Below, piece after piece: positions 1 to 11,013 of a DNA stretch of 64,000 nucleotides. Below the pieces are notes generated by a model that was not told where the DNA came from, searched no databases, and saw only the letters and a list, made by a program, of their open reading frames with translations. Source of the stretch: Norana najaformis (taxonomy: Eukaryota > Annelida > Clitellata > Crassiclitellata > Hormogastridae). Location of the stretch: contig OZ029917.1 in the NCBI GenBank assembly GCA_964023275.1, positions 18,912,787-18,976,786 of the forward strand, read 5' to 3'. The translations under genes and the position numbers were made by a program. Positions within the stretch are counted from its first letter, which is position 1. Each line of letters starts with the position of its first letter.

Positions 1-1485
1 GGTGTCACCTTGCTCTTCGATATTGGCTGAGAGGCGTGAGAAGTCAAAGGACTCGCTGGAGACCTTTAGCCTTATTTCAGACTCCAGGTTTTCTCAAGTT
101 TGCAGATTGTAGTAACAAAAGAGGGGAAGAAATCGCTCAGTTGATAACGGATACTTTGAAAGGACACGCTGTTCCTCTCAGTGACTGTAGAGCTTAAGCC
201 CATGACAATGGGGCAAATATGGCAGGAAAATACAACGGCGCACAAGCAAAAATACAAGAACAGTGCTCTGCAGCAATTTTTTCACCTTGTGGTTGTCACA
301 CGCTTAACTTGTGTGGGATTGCTGCTGCTGAATGCATACCTGAGCAATAACCTTTTTTGGAACAATTCAAAGAGTCTACAACTTGTTTAGTTCCAGCCCT
401 AAACGGTGGGAATTATTGGTAAACCGCACTCGTTGTTCTCTTCATGGTATGTCTGAAACGAGATGGTCAGATCGTGTTGAAAGTGTAAAGCCTTTTTCTG
501 CTCACCTGCCTGGCATTAAATTAGCATTGGAAGGCCTTCTAGAGCTAAGCTTAACAGCCAAAACAAGAAATGAGGTTCATGGAGTTTTATCCTATGTGAT
601 GTGCGTGTGTGTGTGTTTTAATGTCAGCTGTGTGGTACAAAAGATTAGCTCGCATGGATTACTGCAACAAGGTCATTCAAGCCAGAGATGCCACATTGGA
701 TGTCGAAGAAGCAAACATTGAAACACTTCTAGAAGATTTGACAAAACTCCGAAACAACTGGAAATGCATGTGGAATGAAAGCAAGCTTGTTACATCAAAC
801 CTTAGCATAGAAATAAAACTCTCTCGTCGACGTGGTGGAGTTAGTCGCAAGAAGGCGAGGCTGCATGATGACAACACACCCGATGCCAACTTGATGGAAA
901 TGAATGACACAGATGAATCGCCAGAAGAGGCCTACTTCAGAAAGTCTGTTTTATGTCTTGATAGATAATGTTATAGCAGGACTAACTGCCCGCTTCAGTG
1001 CTCTTAAGCAGTTCGCTGAAAAGTTTGATTTCTTGTGGAAATATCTGACCATGTCTACAAGTGATCTGGAAGGAAAAGCTTTAGCTTTAGCAAAGCAATA
1101 TTCTGCTGACCTTAATGTTCAGGATTTCATAACAGAAATGCTACATCTACTCTCAGTAGATAGGGCAAATTTTGGAAGTGCACAGTTAACGCCATTAGAC
1201 CTGTTGAACTTATTAACAGAATACAATCTTTCCGAGCTATTTCCAAATGTTTTTCAGCTTACGAATACTGCTAACAATTCCAGCAACAGTAGCCTCTGCA
1301 GAGAGATCATTCAGCAAACTCAAGCTGATTAAGGATTTTTAAGGTCTACAATGTCTCAAGAACGTCTTGTAGATTCGGCCAGGCTGAGTATTGTCAAACA
1401 TTGCCAGAACAATTGATTTTGATACTTTCGTAAGAAATTTTGCAGAAAAGAAGGCCAGGAAAGCTCCTCTGTTAAGTAAATAAGC
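1..1485 (+). pseudogene. Degenerate ZMYM1-like hAT transposase (DUF4371 type)
   Basis: Conceptual translation in changing frames gives pieces typical of the large hAT-derived transposase family annotated as zinc finger MYM-type protein 1-like. Near 205-250 is DNGANMAGKYNGAQ, then a cysteine/histidine stretch (CGCHTLNLCG), then the SETRWSDR block near 460. The C-terminal dimerisation region lies at 1010-1485, with the FLRSTMSQERL block near 1337-1370. The frame is broken by an in-frame stop near 195, frameshifts near 345, 600, 950 and 1390, and a TG-rich insertion near 605. The left end runs off the window, so the zinc finger and terminal repeat are not seen. Inactive mobile-element remnant. 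Family assignment is from remembered motifs and is firm at the hAT level. Confidence 0.8.
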
Positions 1486-1924
1486 CTATTAAGTTTTTGA
1501 AAGCATGAACATATTCTTATTTGTGGCTGGGTGACAGTGGGTGTGGCTCCCCAGGTTTTTCTATTAATTGAGGCTTCATACTTCCATTTGAACTTCTGAT
1601 TGAAGTGAAAGCGCTCACTGACAGAAGACCATATACTGTTGTCTAACAAATGTCGCATTGTAGTATGACAATTTACAAAGGTTGCACTGTAGACTTCGTA
1701 TTATAATGGGTATTAAGACAAAAACAGGACGGCTGTTGGGGAAGGCCCGTAAGAGGGGCCCGAAAACAGTCTTGAACCACCTTACAAATTTCCTCTCAGA
1801 GGCCCTGATGTAGAGTCGTAGAGAAAGACCTGATGACTATGCTTCCCCACCGCTTGGAGGAAGGCATAGGACAAAGTGGTTTGGCGCCGCATCGTTGGCA
1901 AGGCCACTCTCAGCTGAGTTTGCC

Positions 1925-1926
<2 letters not shown>
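1486..1926. other. Intergenic, nothing recognised
   Basis: Sequence to the right of the transposase remnant. It could include that element's 3' end, but no terminal repeat was identified. Confidence 0.4.
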
Positions 1927-1993
<67 letters not shown>

Positions 1994-2022
1994 AGGGAGA
2001 GGGAGAGACAGACAGACAGACA
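1927..2022. repeat. (GA)n / (GGGA)n / (GACA)n microsatellite
   Basis: A long AG dinucleotide run passes into GGGAGA units and ends in GACA units. Open frames across it encode only Arg-Glu or Ser-Leu runs and are not genes. Confidence 0.95.
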
Positions 2023-2029
2023 GCATGAG

Positions 2030-2694
2030 CCGGCCTAAATGATATTAAAGTCATTAATCTCACACTGTCTGGTGATACGTCTTCTAGCAGCTAGTAAACT
2101 CACTCTCACCGCTCTGAATATCCACATCATTTCTAGAATGTTCCACTGTGTTGCCTAAAAAACCGTCGGCAGTTTCCACAGGCGCACGCAGTGACAATTG
2201 AGCTTACCGTGGCAACGGCAGCTGAGAGACTGCATAGCGATATGGATGGCAAAGTAAGGTCACAGATCACAGGGGAGGTATGATGGCGTGTTTTTGGGGG
2301 CCTGAGGGCGTGGGTCCAGTATACTGTATATTTTCAAGGGAAATATTTTATGAAATAAAAACGATGTAATAAATTTCGGACGCTTACACGATATACGAAG
2401 TGTATTCTAGTGTCCGAAAACCTATATGTAGTGGTAGTCAGTAGAGACAAAGCGATACTGTCTGTGACTGCATGACTACGAGAAAAAGTTGTCACAATAT
2501 CCCACAGCTACGAAAACATGAAATCACTTAGTCCCGTACTCGTATAGTCAAGCGACTTCAGAAACTTTCCTATACTTTATGAAGCAAAGTGAGCAAGTGA
2601 GAACAATTTGTCTTTATGAGTGTGTTGTATCCAGTTCAAAATAATAAATATTTAGAAATCTCTCGAGAGTGTCAAGGCGATGTCCTCAAGGTCG
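2030..2694. other. Intergenic / 3' flank of the minus-strand membrane-protein gene
   Basis: No coding signal seen. It should contain the 3' UTR of the gene ending at 2695; AATAAA-like words on the minus strand were not resolved into a confident poly(A) site. Confidence 0.4.
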
Positions 2695-3424
2695 TCAAGG
2701 TGATGACATCACACTTGACTTAACCGAAGACGCTCGACTGGAAGTCCTCACGTAACTGACCGTCACTAGTGACCCCTTGCGAGGCATTCTCGAATGATGG
2801 ACAAACTGTCCACTGCCACTCTCACGGAACCCTCTACACGCTTCGCCCTCCAACCCTTCGGTCGGTCCCCTTTTCTCTGCCGGCGTCCACGACCCCTTGT
2901 CTCTCGCTCCGCCCGACCGGTGGACGAAGTCCTCCCTGAAGACGACGTCGATGGGGGTGCCTAGATCCCAGTCTGATCCATGCGGGGAGAAGTCCCAGAG
3001 GCGGGGACTCAGGACGCTCGACTCGCGACTACTCGGTCGGCTGCTTCTCGACCGACTGCCGGCGAATCCGGAACATTCGGACGACGGAAAGGAGACCCTT
3101 GAGGTGTCGCTGTAGGCGTCGCTCAGAAGGATGTTCCGTCGAAATCCAGGCGCGCACTTGGGCAGAGGATCACCGGGGTCCTGATCCTCCTGGACCTGCT
3201 CTAAGTCGTCGGTCTCCTCGTCCTCAACGTCGACCGTCTCGATATGACTGATGTGGATTCCGAGGACTGATCGATAGGACGCCGATCCGGACGCAGAGGA
3301 CTTGCGGCTGTCGGGGGACCGGTAGAGCAGCGTCGTCTCCGTGTTTCTTCGGCTCTTGCAGCGCCTCGACTCGGCGCTGGCTCCACTGCAGACCGTCCTC
3401 AGCGACGGAATCGTCTCGCTCGAA
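2695..3424 (-). CDS. Exon 2 of the two-pass membrane protein
   Basis: 242 codons to a TGA stop. Serine/arginine-rich tail with an acidic patch (VDVEDEETDDLEQ) in the middle and clusters such as SRSRSSRPSSRESS, typical of a phosphorylated disordered tail. Confidence 0.6.
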
Positions 3425-4674
3425 CTGCGCAACAGAACAGCACTGGTCACCCACACGTAAATCTACTCAAGAAACCGAAACGGCTGCTTTTAATTGTCCG
3501 TATTTAATCGGATTTGTGTTCTTTATCTATAGCAAACCCTTGTGGTTTAGGTATCACAATGTTACTTGGCTTACAGGTTTAAATAACAGTTTAATTAGAT
3601 CCCACTATCCTTTTTCTAAATTCTTTTACATAAAAATCACTGTGGCATCTGCGTGTCATTCGAATAGACCCATCAGTGTTTAAAATAATTCGATGTACAG
3701 GAGGTTTTGTTGCGTTTGGTTGCGGTTATAGGTTTTATAGATGACAGCTCGAACTTTTCATTGTAAACTTAAACATCTTTGCGATATTTTCGGAACTAAA
3801 ACCAGTAGCTATAGGCTACAAGGCTTCAAGCCTATACGGACTTGAATTATCCACATATGCAAATAAGTTTGTGTTATGCGATGCAATGTAAATTTTTCAG
3901 CATCGCATAGAGGTAGCAAGATTTTCTCAGCGGTTTAACAGTTTTCCTGTACCTCACACTGAACTGAAATCAGTTTCTATATTCCAACGAATGGGTTTGG
4001 AACTCAAAGATTTGGGCAGATCCCATAGGCGACTTTTAGTGGCTAACTGGGGCTCGGACATCTTGACTCCGTTGACTTGGAAACTTTATGTAGGGGCCTA
4101 TCCTAACTTGTACGCAAGTGTCCGTAGATCGTATGCAGGTTTCTGTGCTGTACACAACGACCGTTCAATTGAATTGTCTTATATCGTGGCTCAGTTTCAA
4201 AGCCTACCTTGCGTTGTGGAGTCTGATGAGCATCTCGCGTCGCAGGTTCGAATCCTGACTGGGAACCCTCTTCGGTCTGAGTTCGGGTGACCCGGCGCGC
4301 AGCATCATCTTAACGGCCAGTCGGTGCAGCTCCAGCCTGCCTTCGGCCTCGAAGGCACGTCGCTGGCGCCTGGCCTCGGCCGCCCAGAGGCATGAGAAGA
4401 CGGTCCCAAAGAACCACATGAGCCCAGTGGAGGCGAGCAGCGCTGGACCCATGATCTGCATCGGAAGGCGCTGGGACGTCGGCAGCCCGGTCGATGCGAA
4501 GCCGAGGACCGTGACGAAGACACCGACGACGAAGAAGCCGACGGAGAAGAGCAACATCGACCGTCCAACCGTCTCGAGCGTCGACCACTGGGTGCGGAGA
4601 TTGGCTCCGGCGCTTCGAAAGAGATCGGCGCTTGTCATACTACTCAGCGACGACGGAGAGGGAATGGCAGCCAT
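2695..4674 (-). CDS. Two-pass membrane protein with Ser/Arg-rich cytoplasmic tail (two exons)
   Basis: Proposed join of exon 1 (4674-4292) and exon 2 (3424-2695), about 370 residues. Exon 1 carries two hydrophobic segments at about residues 40-60 and 73-97, separated by a short loop, with a basic ARRQRR stretch after the second. Exon 2 is low-complexity, rich in Ser, Arg, Asp and Glu, with no recognised domain. The acceptor (TGTTGCGCAG before 3424) is good. The donor at 4291 (GG|GTCACC) is weak but gives the only matching phase (2) found. Coding GC content is clearly above the flanks. The two-TM-plus-tail layout recalls TMEM200- or PIRT-like proteins, but I do not recognise a family. Start is the first ATG of the open frame. 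Confidence 0.6.
4205..4285 (+). repeat. tRNA-like (SINE head) fragment in intron
   Basis: Contains CAGGTTCGAATCCTG, a near-perfect T-arm/B-box, at about 4242-4256. A full cloverleaf is not present, so this is most likely a SINE remnant and not a tRNA gene. It lies in the intron of the membrane-protein gene. Confidence 0.5.
4292..4674 (-). CDS. Exon 1 of the two-pass membrane protein
   Basis: 127 codons plus two bases. Begins MAAIPSPSSL and holds both transmembrane segments, including MGPALLASTGLMWFFGTVFS in the second. Reading beyond the proposed donor runs into the antisense of a tRNA-like sequence, which supports the exon ending here. Confidence 0.65.
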
Positions 4675-4680
4675 GACTTC

Positions 4681-4880
4681 TTATGCCTATACACTTCTCT
4701 TCTTGCTTAGTCTTATGTTATGTTATGCTATAATGTGTCATATTAGGACTATTTTATGTTGGATTATGTTGAGTTCTGTTATGCTACGTTATTTTATGTT
4801 GTGTCATGTTATGTTAGGGTATGTTGTGAGGTGTTATTTGTATTACGATGTGTTATGTTATCCTTTCTTATGTTATGCAG
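4681..4880. repeat. Degenerate TTATG-type tandem repeat
   Basis: About 200 bases built mostly from variants of TTATG/TATGT with scattered substitutions. It starts right next to the start codon of the minus-strand membrane-protein gene, so it occupies that gene's 5' flank. Confidence 0.75.
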
Positions 4881-6068
4881 CGCAAGATCAATCGATCGTA
4901 CGCTTGAATTGACTGCTTGAGAAATTCTATATATGGCAATGGAAGCGCTTCTAACGTATGCAGTGTTCCAGCATTGAAGTGAATTTGTCAAAGTGGCTGC
5001 AGACCCCAAATCATTAGGAAAACCAGCTGCAGAGTTCGTGATAATGAAGCCTCTGTTGATTCCAGTGTCTTGCAGCGGCTGTGTGTTAATAGGGCGCTGG
5101 AGGTTATCTGGGGTTAACGCCAGCGCAGGGTCTTTAAGCTGACAGAAGGGATAAATATATGTTTAAAAATGTTGAAAATATCCGGACTACATATATATAT
5201 TATATATATATATCACTGTTACAACATTGCTAGGCTTATGTGACATCATTCAAAAATTACTTGTAAAAGACCAGCGCAGTCCACGTCTCCACGAAGGTAA
5301 TTCCAAAGGCGACCTTGAAAAATCATGACTGATAAATCTTGGATGCGAGCTGTAAGAAGGACCGTCGAATAATTTCGTAGCCATTGAGTGGCCTACTTAT
5401 GTACGCGATGCAGATGCATTATTTGGCGTCACGAACTGTCACATGATATGCTGTCGCACGAATAAAACTGAAAAAGGCAAGACAAAAGTTGTCATGCAAT
5501 GACTACGTGACACATGGACATCTTCCACATCTTGCACCTATCTGTGATATTAAAGAAAGGCCATTTCACCAATGAGAAATACTTTACAGCGTTCAGGTGT
5601 TGTGTAAACCACTAAAAATGATGTCTGGTAATACTATAGCAGAGACGCCTACCATGTCTTATTTAACGTAAGGTATAAATTTTACAGAATTTCTGCAAAA
5701 ATAGTCTATGCAAGTTTCCGCCTACAGAACTCTTTTATTTTGCAATGCATACAAATGGACGGAGCACAAGGTGACATGTAAGCATGTGTCGGTCCATATA
5801 GGCTACATGTGTAGACTATCTTACCCTTATGCAAACATCTGATTACATATAGCTGCACACGTACCTAATAATATAGGTTTACACACAGTCTTTGTGTGTA
5901 CATCCATAGGTTTGTGTATAGCCGGCTGACGAAGAACTGAATCATAAATCCCAAATGATCTGTGTTCATGCAAGACGCGTGTTCGACTGACGTCATGAAA
6001 AATCCCTGAAAGCTGCTCATAATTAAAACTATTCTCGACTTACGCGTCGTATCTTCAGAGTCGACAGC

Positions 6069-6070
<2 letters not shown>
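4881..6070. other. Intergenic, AT-rich, no gene seen
   Basis: Holds a (TA)n stretch at 5190-5213. No coding frame with codon bias or recognisable motif. Confidence 0.5.

Positions 6071-6129
<59 letters not shown>
6071..6129. repeat. (AGC)n trinucleotide repeat, about 19-20 units
   Basis: Uninterrupted AGC/CAG run. Open frames through it encode only homopolymers (Leu or Cys on the minus strand) with no conserved flank, so a coding role is not supported. Confidence 0.95.
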
Positions 6130-6130
<1 letters not shown>

Positions 6131-6854
6131 GATCTGATACCACGGATGCATGTCACGGATGCCGCATGCAATCTGGAAACATCCCTCGTGAATAAAGTAA
6201 ACGCACTCACTTTTACTCAAATGCAGAAAACGATCTGCAAGTTCGCGCCCGCAGCAGCCTCTTATAATTTTAAACTGATGTATTGAGTCCACTCATGCAA
6301 TTGCAGAAGAATAGTATAGCAGAAATGAGTAAGTAAGTACATATGCATGGCGTACAGTTACATAAGTGACCACTCCACGGGAGATCATGCCTTTAAGAAG
6401 ACTCAGATCTTAGTAGTAGTTCCAATGTTCGACCGACATCTTTTGGCATTAAAGGCCGTTAGCGTGGCCCTCCTCTTTTATCCCTGCTTGGGACTGGCGC
6501 TTCCACGGGATTGCGGATGTGGCGAAGTTATGGCTCAGATCGAGTAGGTAGGGTAGGTGTATAGCAGGAGTAAATAAGCATTACATATAATATGTAGGAG
6601 GTACAGTTACCTTGAATTTGCGACGTTAGCTCCTTCCCCCCCCCCCCCAGTGTTCCACAGGCGCATGAAGACTGTAGGCCCTACTGTTCAACAGTGATTT
6701 TACTTTTTCGGGTCGGAAGTACCTCTGTTGAGGTTATTCTCTAAGATGCGCTTTATAAATCTCAAATTACAATTACAGTTACATAAGTGGTCACTTTATG
6801 GGTGCCTTTGCCTGCATATAGGAAGTCTCAAATCGAGGTCGACTAGGCAATATT
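6130..6854. other. Intergenic, with a C13 homopolymer at 6636-6648
   Basis: No gene recognised. The open frame of the downstream LINE extends back to 6728, but residues before about 6855 do not resemble the LINE protein and are probably chance extension. Confidence 0.5.
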
Positions 6855-9262
6855 GTATCAATATTCATATTGATACAGCTGGTCATTATTCCTCATCATT
6901 TCTTGATATGTTAGAAGGGTTTGACATGAAACAACTTGTTACCTTTCCTACACATAATAAAGGCCACACCTTAGATGTTTTGATAACTCGTTCTGACTCA
7001 AAATCACTTCATTCTGTCTCGCCACTTGAGTCGTATTTATCAGATCATATTGCAATTTCCTCAAAATTTGACTTCCCTTTTAAACCACCCTCAAATTATA
7101 AAACAATTAAATTTCGTCCTTGGCATAAAATTGATTTAAACAAGTTGAAGCATGATGTCTTAACATCTCCATTGTGGTTATCTCCTGCACAAACTGCTAG
7201 TGAACTGGCTATGCAGTTCCAGTCTACTTTATCTGAGCTCCTTGACAGACAAATTCCTTTTAGATCTAAAAGAGTAGTAGAGCGCACACCACAGCCTTGG
7301 TTCAACTCTGCCATTTCCGATGCTAGGCGTCACAGAAGTCGGTTAGAGCGTTGGTGGCGCCACTCTCGACTTCCCTCAGATCTCAGTAGGTTTAAGCAAC
7401 AGTGTAAACTTGTGCGTAAACTTGTTTCTTCAGCAAAATCAGAATATTTAACTAACTTAATTGCCGAAAGTTCTACATCTCCAAAAACTCTGTGGATGGC
7501 TTTGAATAAATTACTACACAGGGAGAAATTAAATTCATCTTTTGGCGTGTTCTGTTCTACCCAAGAGCTAGCCAGTAAATTTTTGACCTTTTTTGCTGAT
7601 AAGATTTCTGGTTTAAGGCTGAAATTTAGTGGTTATTTGTTATGTGATAAATTTCTTCTTCCTAGTTCTTCTCCTCCAGTCTTGGATTACTTTCTGCCAA
7701 CAACTCTTGCGGAGGTCCGCAGACTCATATTTTCTTCACCTGACAAAACCTCTCTCCTAGACACCATTCCCACTTCTTACCTAAAAGAATGTTTTGATGT
7801 CCTTGGTCCAACCATTACGTCAATAATCAATTTCTCGTTGCTTGATGGATCCTTTCCTTCTGGTTTTGCTCATGCCATAGTTCATCCTCTGCTAAAGAAA
7901 CCTTCTCTCGATCCAAGTGACCTGTCTAATTACAGACCCATCTCAACTTTGAATTTTATATCTAAAATTCTTGAACGGGTAGTCTTGAATCGTATGCAAG
8001 CTCACCTTTCTTCCAACCCACTAATTTCTCCATTTCAGTCTGCTTACCGTAAATTTCATTCAACAGAATCTGCCCTGCTTGCTCTCCATAATGACATCAT
8101 GTGTTCCATGGATAAGGGTAAGGTGACTGCACTTGTTCTCCTTGATTTGTCTGCTGCCTTTGATACTGTCGACCACTCTCTCCTTTTGCATCGTCTTCAA
8201 CATTGGTTTGGAGTTTCTGGTCCTGCCCTACACTGGTTTGCTACTTACCTCAGCCCTCGCACTCAATCTGTATTTTTAAATGGACATTATTCAGCTAGTG
8301 CCTCGTTGACTTGTGGCGTTCCGCAGGGTTCTGTACTTGGTCCTCTTTTGTTTACATTATACACCACACCTCTAGGTACTCTGCTAGACAATCATTCACT
8401 GGGATATCATTTCTATGCTGATGATACCCAAATCTACATCTCATTTGACAGTTTGACTTGTCACTCGTCTGTGCAGCTGTTGTCTGATGCCTTTGAAGAG
8501 CTGCAGTCTTGGATGGCAGCAAATAAACTTCTCCTTAACCCCTCGAAGACTGAATTTCTACTGCTTGGCACTCCTCAGCAACTTAAGAAATTCGAATGGC
8601 TTAAATCTGTAAAACTGGGTGATTCACTGATTGAGATGACTGATACTGCTCGTGACTTGGGTGTTGTTTTTGATTCAACCATGTCCCTCACAAACTATGT
8701 AAATGGTATTTGTAAATCATCATATATGTATATTCGAGACATACGCAGAATTAGGCATTATGTCCCCATGTCTTCCAGAATATCCTTAGCTAACGCATTG
8801 GTCTCCAGTCGTCTTGACTATTGTAACTCCATTCTTGTTGGTATCACTAAATCAAACATGCAGAAACTCCAAAGAGTTCAGAACTCCTTGGCTAGAGCCA
8901 TAACAAATACTTCTAAATATGAGCATATAACGCCTGTGCTTAAATCTTTACATTGGCTTCCTGTTCAGCAAAGGATTTGTTTCAAATTAGGACTTACGGT
9001 TTATAAAACATTGAACTATGGCCAACCACAATACCTGAAATCAATCCTTATTCCCCAGACTTACCATTATTCTGCAAGGTCATCTGATTGTCTTTCTCTT
9101 GTCATACCTTGGGCTAGAACTGTTCTTGGTAAACGAGCATTTTCGGTTGCTGGACCAAAATTTTGGAATTCCCTCCCTGTGTCTGTTCGTTCTGCTCAGT
9201 CGCTCCTGTCATTTCGTTCTCAACTTAAAACTTACCTGTTTCAAATTGCTTATCCACCATAG
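6728..9262 (+). CDS. Reverse transcriptase / partial endonuclease polyprotein of LINE A
   Basis: Open frame of 844 codons. The first roughly 43 residues are non-homologous flank. The rest carries the endonuclease C-terminus, RT domain (roughly residues 330-620) and C-terminal region. The RT active-site YADD aspartates sit near residues 565-566. The 5' truncation falls in the middle of the endonuclease, removing its catalytic Asn and Glu. Confidence 0.85.
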   Translation: MRLFSKMRFINLKLQLQLHKWSLYGCLCLHIGSLKSRSTRQYCINIHIDTAGHYSSSFLDMLEGFDMKQLVTFPTHNKGHTLDVLITRSDSKSLHSVSPLESYLSDHIAISSKFDFPFKPPSNYKTIKFRPWHKIDLNKLKHDVLTSPLWLSPAQTASELAMQFQSTLSELLDRQIPFRSKRVVERTPQPWFNSAISDARRHRSRLERWWRHSRLPSDLSRFKQQCKLVRKLVSSAKSEYLTNLIAESSTSPKTLWMALNKLLHREKLNSSFGVFCSTQELASKFLTFFADKISGLRLKFSGYLLCDKFLLPSSSPPVLDYFLPTTLAEVRRLIFSSPDKTSLLDTIPTSYLKECFDVLGPTITSIINFSLLDGSFPSGFAHAIVHPLLKKPSLDPSDLSNYRPISTLNFISKILERVVLNRMQAHLSSNPLISPFQSAYRKFHSTESALLALHNDIMCSMDKGKVTALVLLDLSAAFDTVDHSLLLHRLQHWFGVSGPALHWFATYLSPRTQSVFLNGHYSASASLTCGVPQGSVLGPLLFTLYTTPLGTLLDNHSLGYHFYADDTQIYISFDSLTCHSSVQLLSDAFEELQSWMAANKLLLNPSKTEFLLLGTPQQLKKFEWLKSVKLGDSLIEMTDTARDLGVVFDSTMSLTNYVNGICKSSYMYIRDIRRIRHYVPMSSRISLANALVSSRLDYCNSILVGITKSNMQKLQRVQNSLARAITNTSKYEHITPVLKSLHWLPVQQRICFKLGLTVYKTLNYGQPQYLKSILIPQTYHYSARSSDCLSLVIPWARTVLGKRAFSVAGPKFWNSLPVSVRSAQSLLSFRSQLKTYLFQIAYPP

Positions 9263-9378
9263 GCTGCCTCTCTGTCGTGCGGATTGACCTCCTGGATATC
9301 GACCTGATTGTGGCTTGGTTTTGGTGTGCCATCGGTTGATGCCTTGTGCATTAGACACTGGCGCATTAGAAGTTGCTA

Positions 9379-9424
<46 letters not shown>
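6855..9424 (+). mobile_element. LINE A: L2/CR1-superfamily retrotransposon, 5'-truncated, open RT frame
   Basis: The open frame runs to a stop at 9262. It enters the APE-type endonuclease at the NIHID remnant of the GDFN motif, passes the SDHIAIS catalytic region, then a full reverse transcriptase: RPIST fingers motif, LDLSAAFDTVDHSLL (motif A), CGVPQGSVLGPLLF (motif B), and FYADDTQIY with the catalytic Asp pair near 8420-8425. The C-terminal LHWLPVQQRI and FWNSLPVSVR blocks close the protein. A short 3' UTR ends in (TAA)n at 9378-9424, the usual tail of this LINE group. The lost N-terminus means it is not self-sufficient, but the lack of stops implies recent insertion. Clade beyond L2/CR1 is uncertain. 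Confidence 0.88.
9378..9424 (+). repeat. (TAA)n tail of LINE A
   Basis: About 15 AAT units directly at the LINE 3' end, consistent with a microsatellite tail used in target-primed reverse transcription. Confidence 0.85.
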
Positions 9425-10467
9425 GGCATAGGCACTTAAACGTCTTCGTTTTTAATTAAAGGCATTAAGGGCCGTTAACGATCACATCAAGTTATGTATA
9501 ACAGACTGCCATCCAACAACAACAACAACCGCTTGAGCGCCACCGTTGAATATTAAAGCCCTAGAGACATGCAGGTGTAGACACATGCTCTTTGACGAGC
9601 AGAATCTATAAATAGATGGTCTTCGCCAACAAGCGTATCGTTTGACTCGTGTATGGCGCATGCTCTAGGACACGGGTTCTTCGTGCAGGAAAGGCAACTG
9701 AAGGTCACGAAACCCACGCAGAAACTGCTAAGTGGCCATATCGCAATAATACATCGCTCAGCAACCCTCCTCTGCCTCTGTATCTCCCTCTGTCCGCATC
9801 CCTGTCCCTGTCTGTTACACGTTCTTCAGGGGCAGAATATCGATCGTCGTCTGCAGGCATTTCGTATCAGCGCCGAATGCAGCTTTCTAGACACGTGAGC
9901 CATAGACCTTCACACCAGTGCACGCTCTGCAGATGAAGCATAGACTGCAGCCTCGAAGCCTCGATGTCTCATTGTATATTGAGACACGGCGTTTTCTGTC
10001 CATACATAGCATATAGCATAAAATAGACAAGCTGCCGACCAATGCACTCGTTTCTGGAACAGCCATTAGTTTCTCTTATTGTATGAAGGCTACGTGGGTG
10101 TGTGTACGTACGTGCGTGTGTATGTAATGACATGTGTATGTCGGTGGGTACCCAGGAGGCACACACACGTTGGGACAAAATTGGACAACGTTGGACCAAC
10201 ACTGACCCAAAGTGTGTGTGCTGGCTGGTTAACACAGTTTGGTGGGTAGCTATCTTGTATTTGCATCTACACGCAGCTCGTCGAAGAGCCTCTGAAAAGC
10301 ATTGCACTAAATTGTAAGCTATACTTCTTTCATGGTCTGTGAATCTCCGATTGCGTAGATGGACGGAAGTGCATTTTATGTATGTGGCACCAGTGGTGGA
10401 CAGCGTAGTTTAGATACAAAAGCGCTTAACCATCTTTTAATAGCATAATCAAGTGTCAAATCTTCCT
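9425..10467. other. Intergenic, no gene seen
   Basis: Short (CAA)n at 9513-9529 and TG/CA-rich sequence around 10085-10230. Open frames here are low-complexity and unrecognised. Confidence 0.45.
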
Positions 10468-10700
10468 TTGTAAATAAATGTAAATGTATAGGTTTCATAT
10501 AGCGACAGTATGGCCTCGACCCTGCTCATTTTGCAATGAATTTATCGGGTTAGATCCTTCACCACCGCTGCCCGTTTGAATGGGCGCCACGCCATTTAAG
10601 GTCCCCGGGAACGGACCGTATAGCCCGAGATTTAAACGTCTGAATTAAGCCACGATCGGGGTGCGAACTGGGGATCCTCAAGCATAGAGGCTCCTTAGTC
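10468..10700 (-). mobile_element. tRNA-derived SINE, minus orientation
   Basis: Read on the minus strand it carries a B-box-like CAGTTCGCACCCC, then GTGGCTTAATTCAGA, GGGGACCTTAAATGGCGTG, a GAAGGATCT block, and a LINE-like end with GCTATATGAAA plus an (ACATTTAC)-type tail at 10468-10490. The same ordered blocks occur at 51310-51525 (+) and partly at 46678-46840 (+), which defines a dispersed family. Confidence 0.75.
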
Positions 10701-10936
10701 AGGGCCATTTTAAGGTCATCGTAGGCCCTAGGCACTTTCGCATTCTTAGGCCCCCAACTGCCAACTCTGCATTAGAGCTAAACACATTCACATTATTTCT
10801 TGACGTCTATCTTCCCTTGCACTACTTTCAGTTGAAAACGACTTACTGTGCCTAATGGATAAGACTGCCCTGTCCCTAATGTACGCATCTACCGATGTAG
10901 CTAACTAGCGTCTAATGTATCTTCATCTCCCGTTCT

Positions 10937-11013
10937 TACTCCTCCTCCTCCTCCTCCTCCTCCTCCTCCATCATCATCATCATCATCCTTCTCCTCCTCC
11001 TTCTAGTCCTCCT
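10937..11013. repeat. (CTC)n / (CAT)n compound microsatellite
   Basis: CTC units followed by CAT units and interrupted CTC. The open frame through it (Leu and His runs) is not a credible gene. Confidence 0.9.

Noticed and set aside
4235-4262. Possible tRNA gene
   Set aside because: Only the T-arm is convincing. No acceptor stem or anticodon arm could be paired, so it is listed as a SINE-like fragment.
5865-6292. Minus-strand frames with poly-Leu or poly-Cys
   Set aside because: Both come from the AGC repeat read in two frames. Neither has a credible start region or homology.
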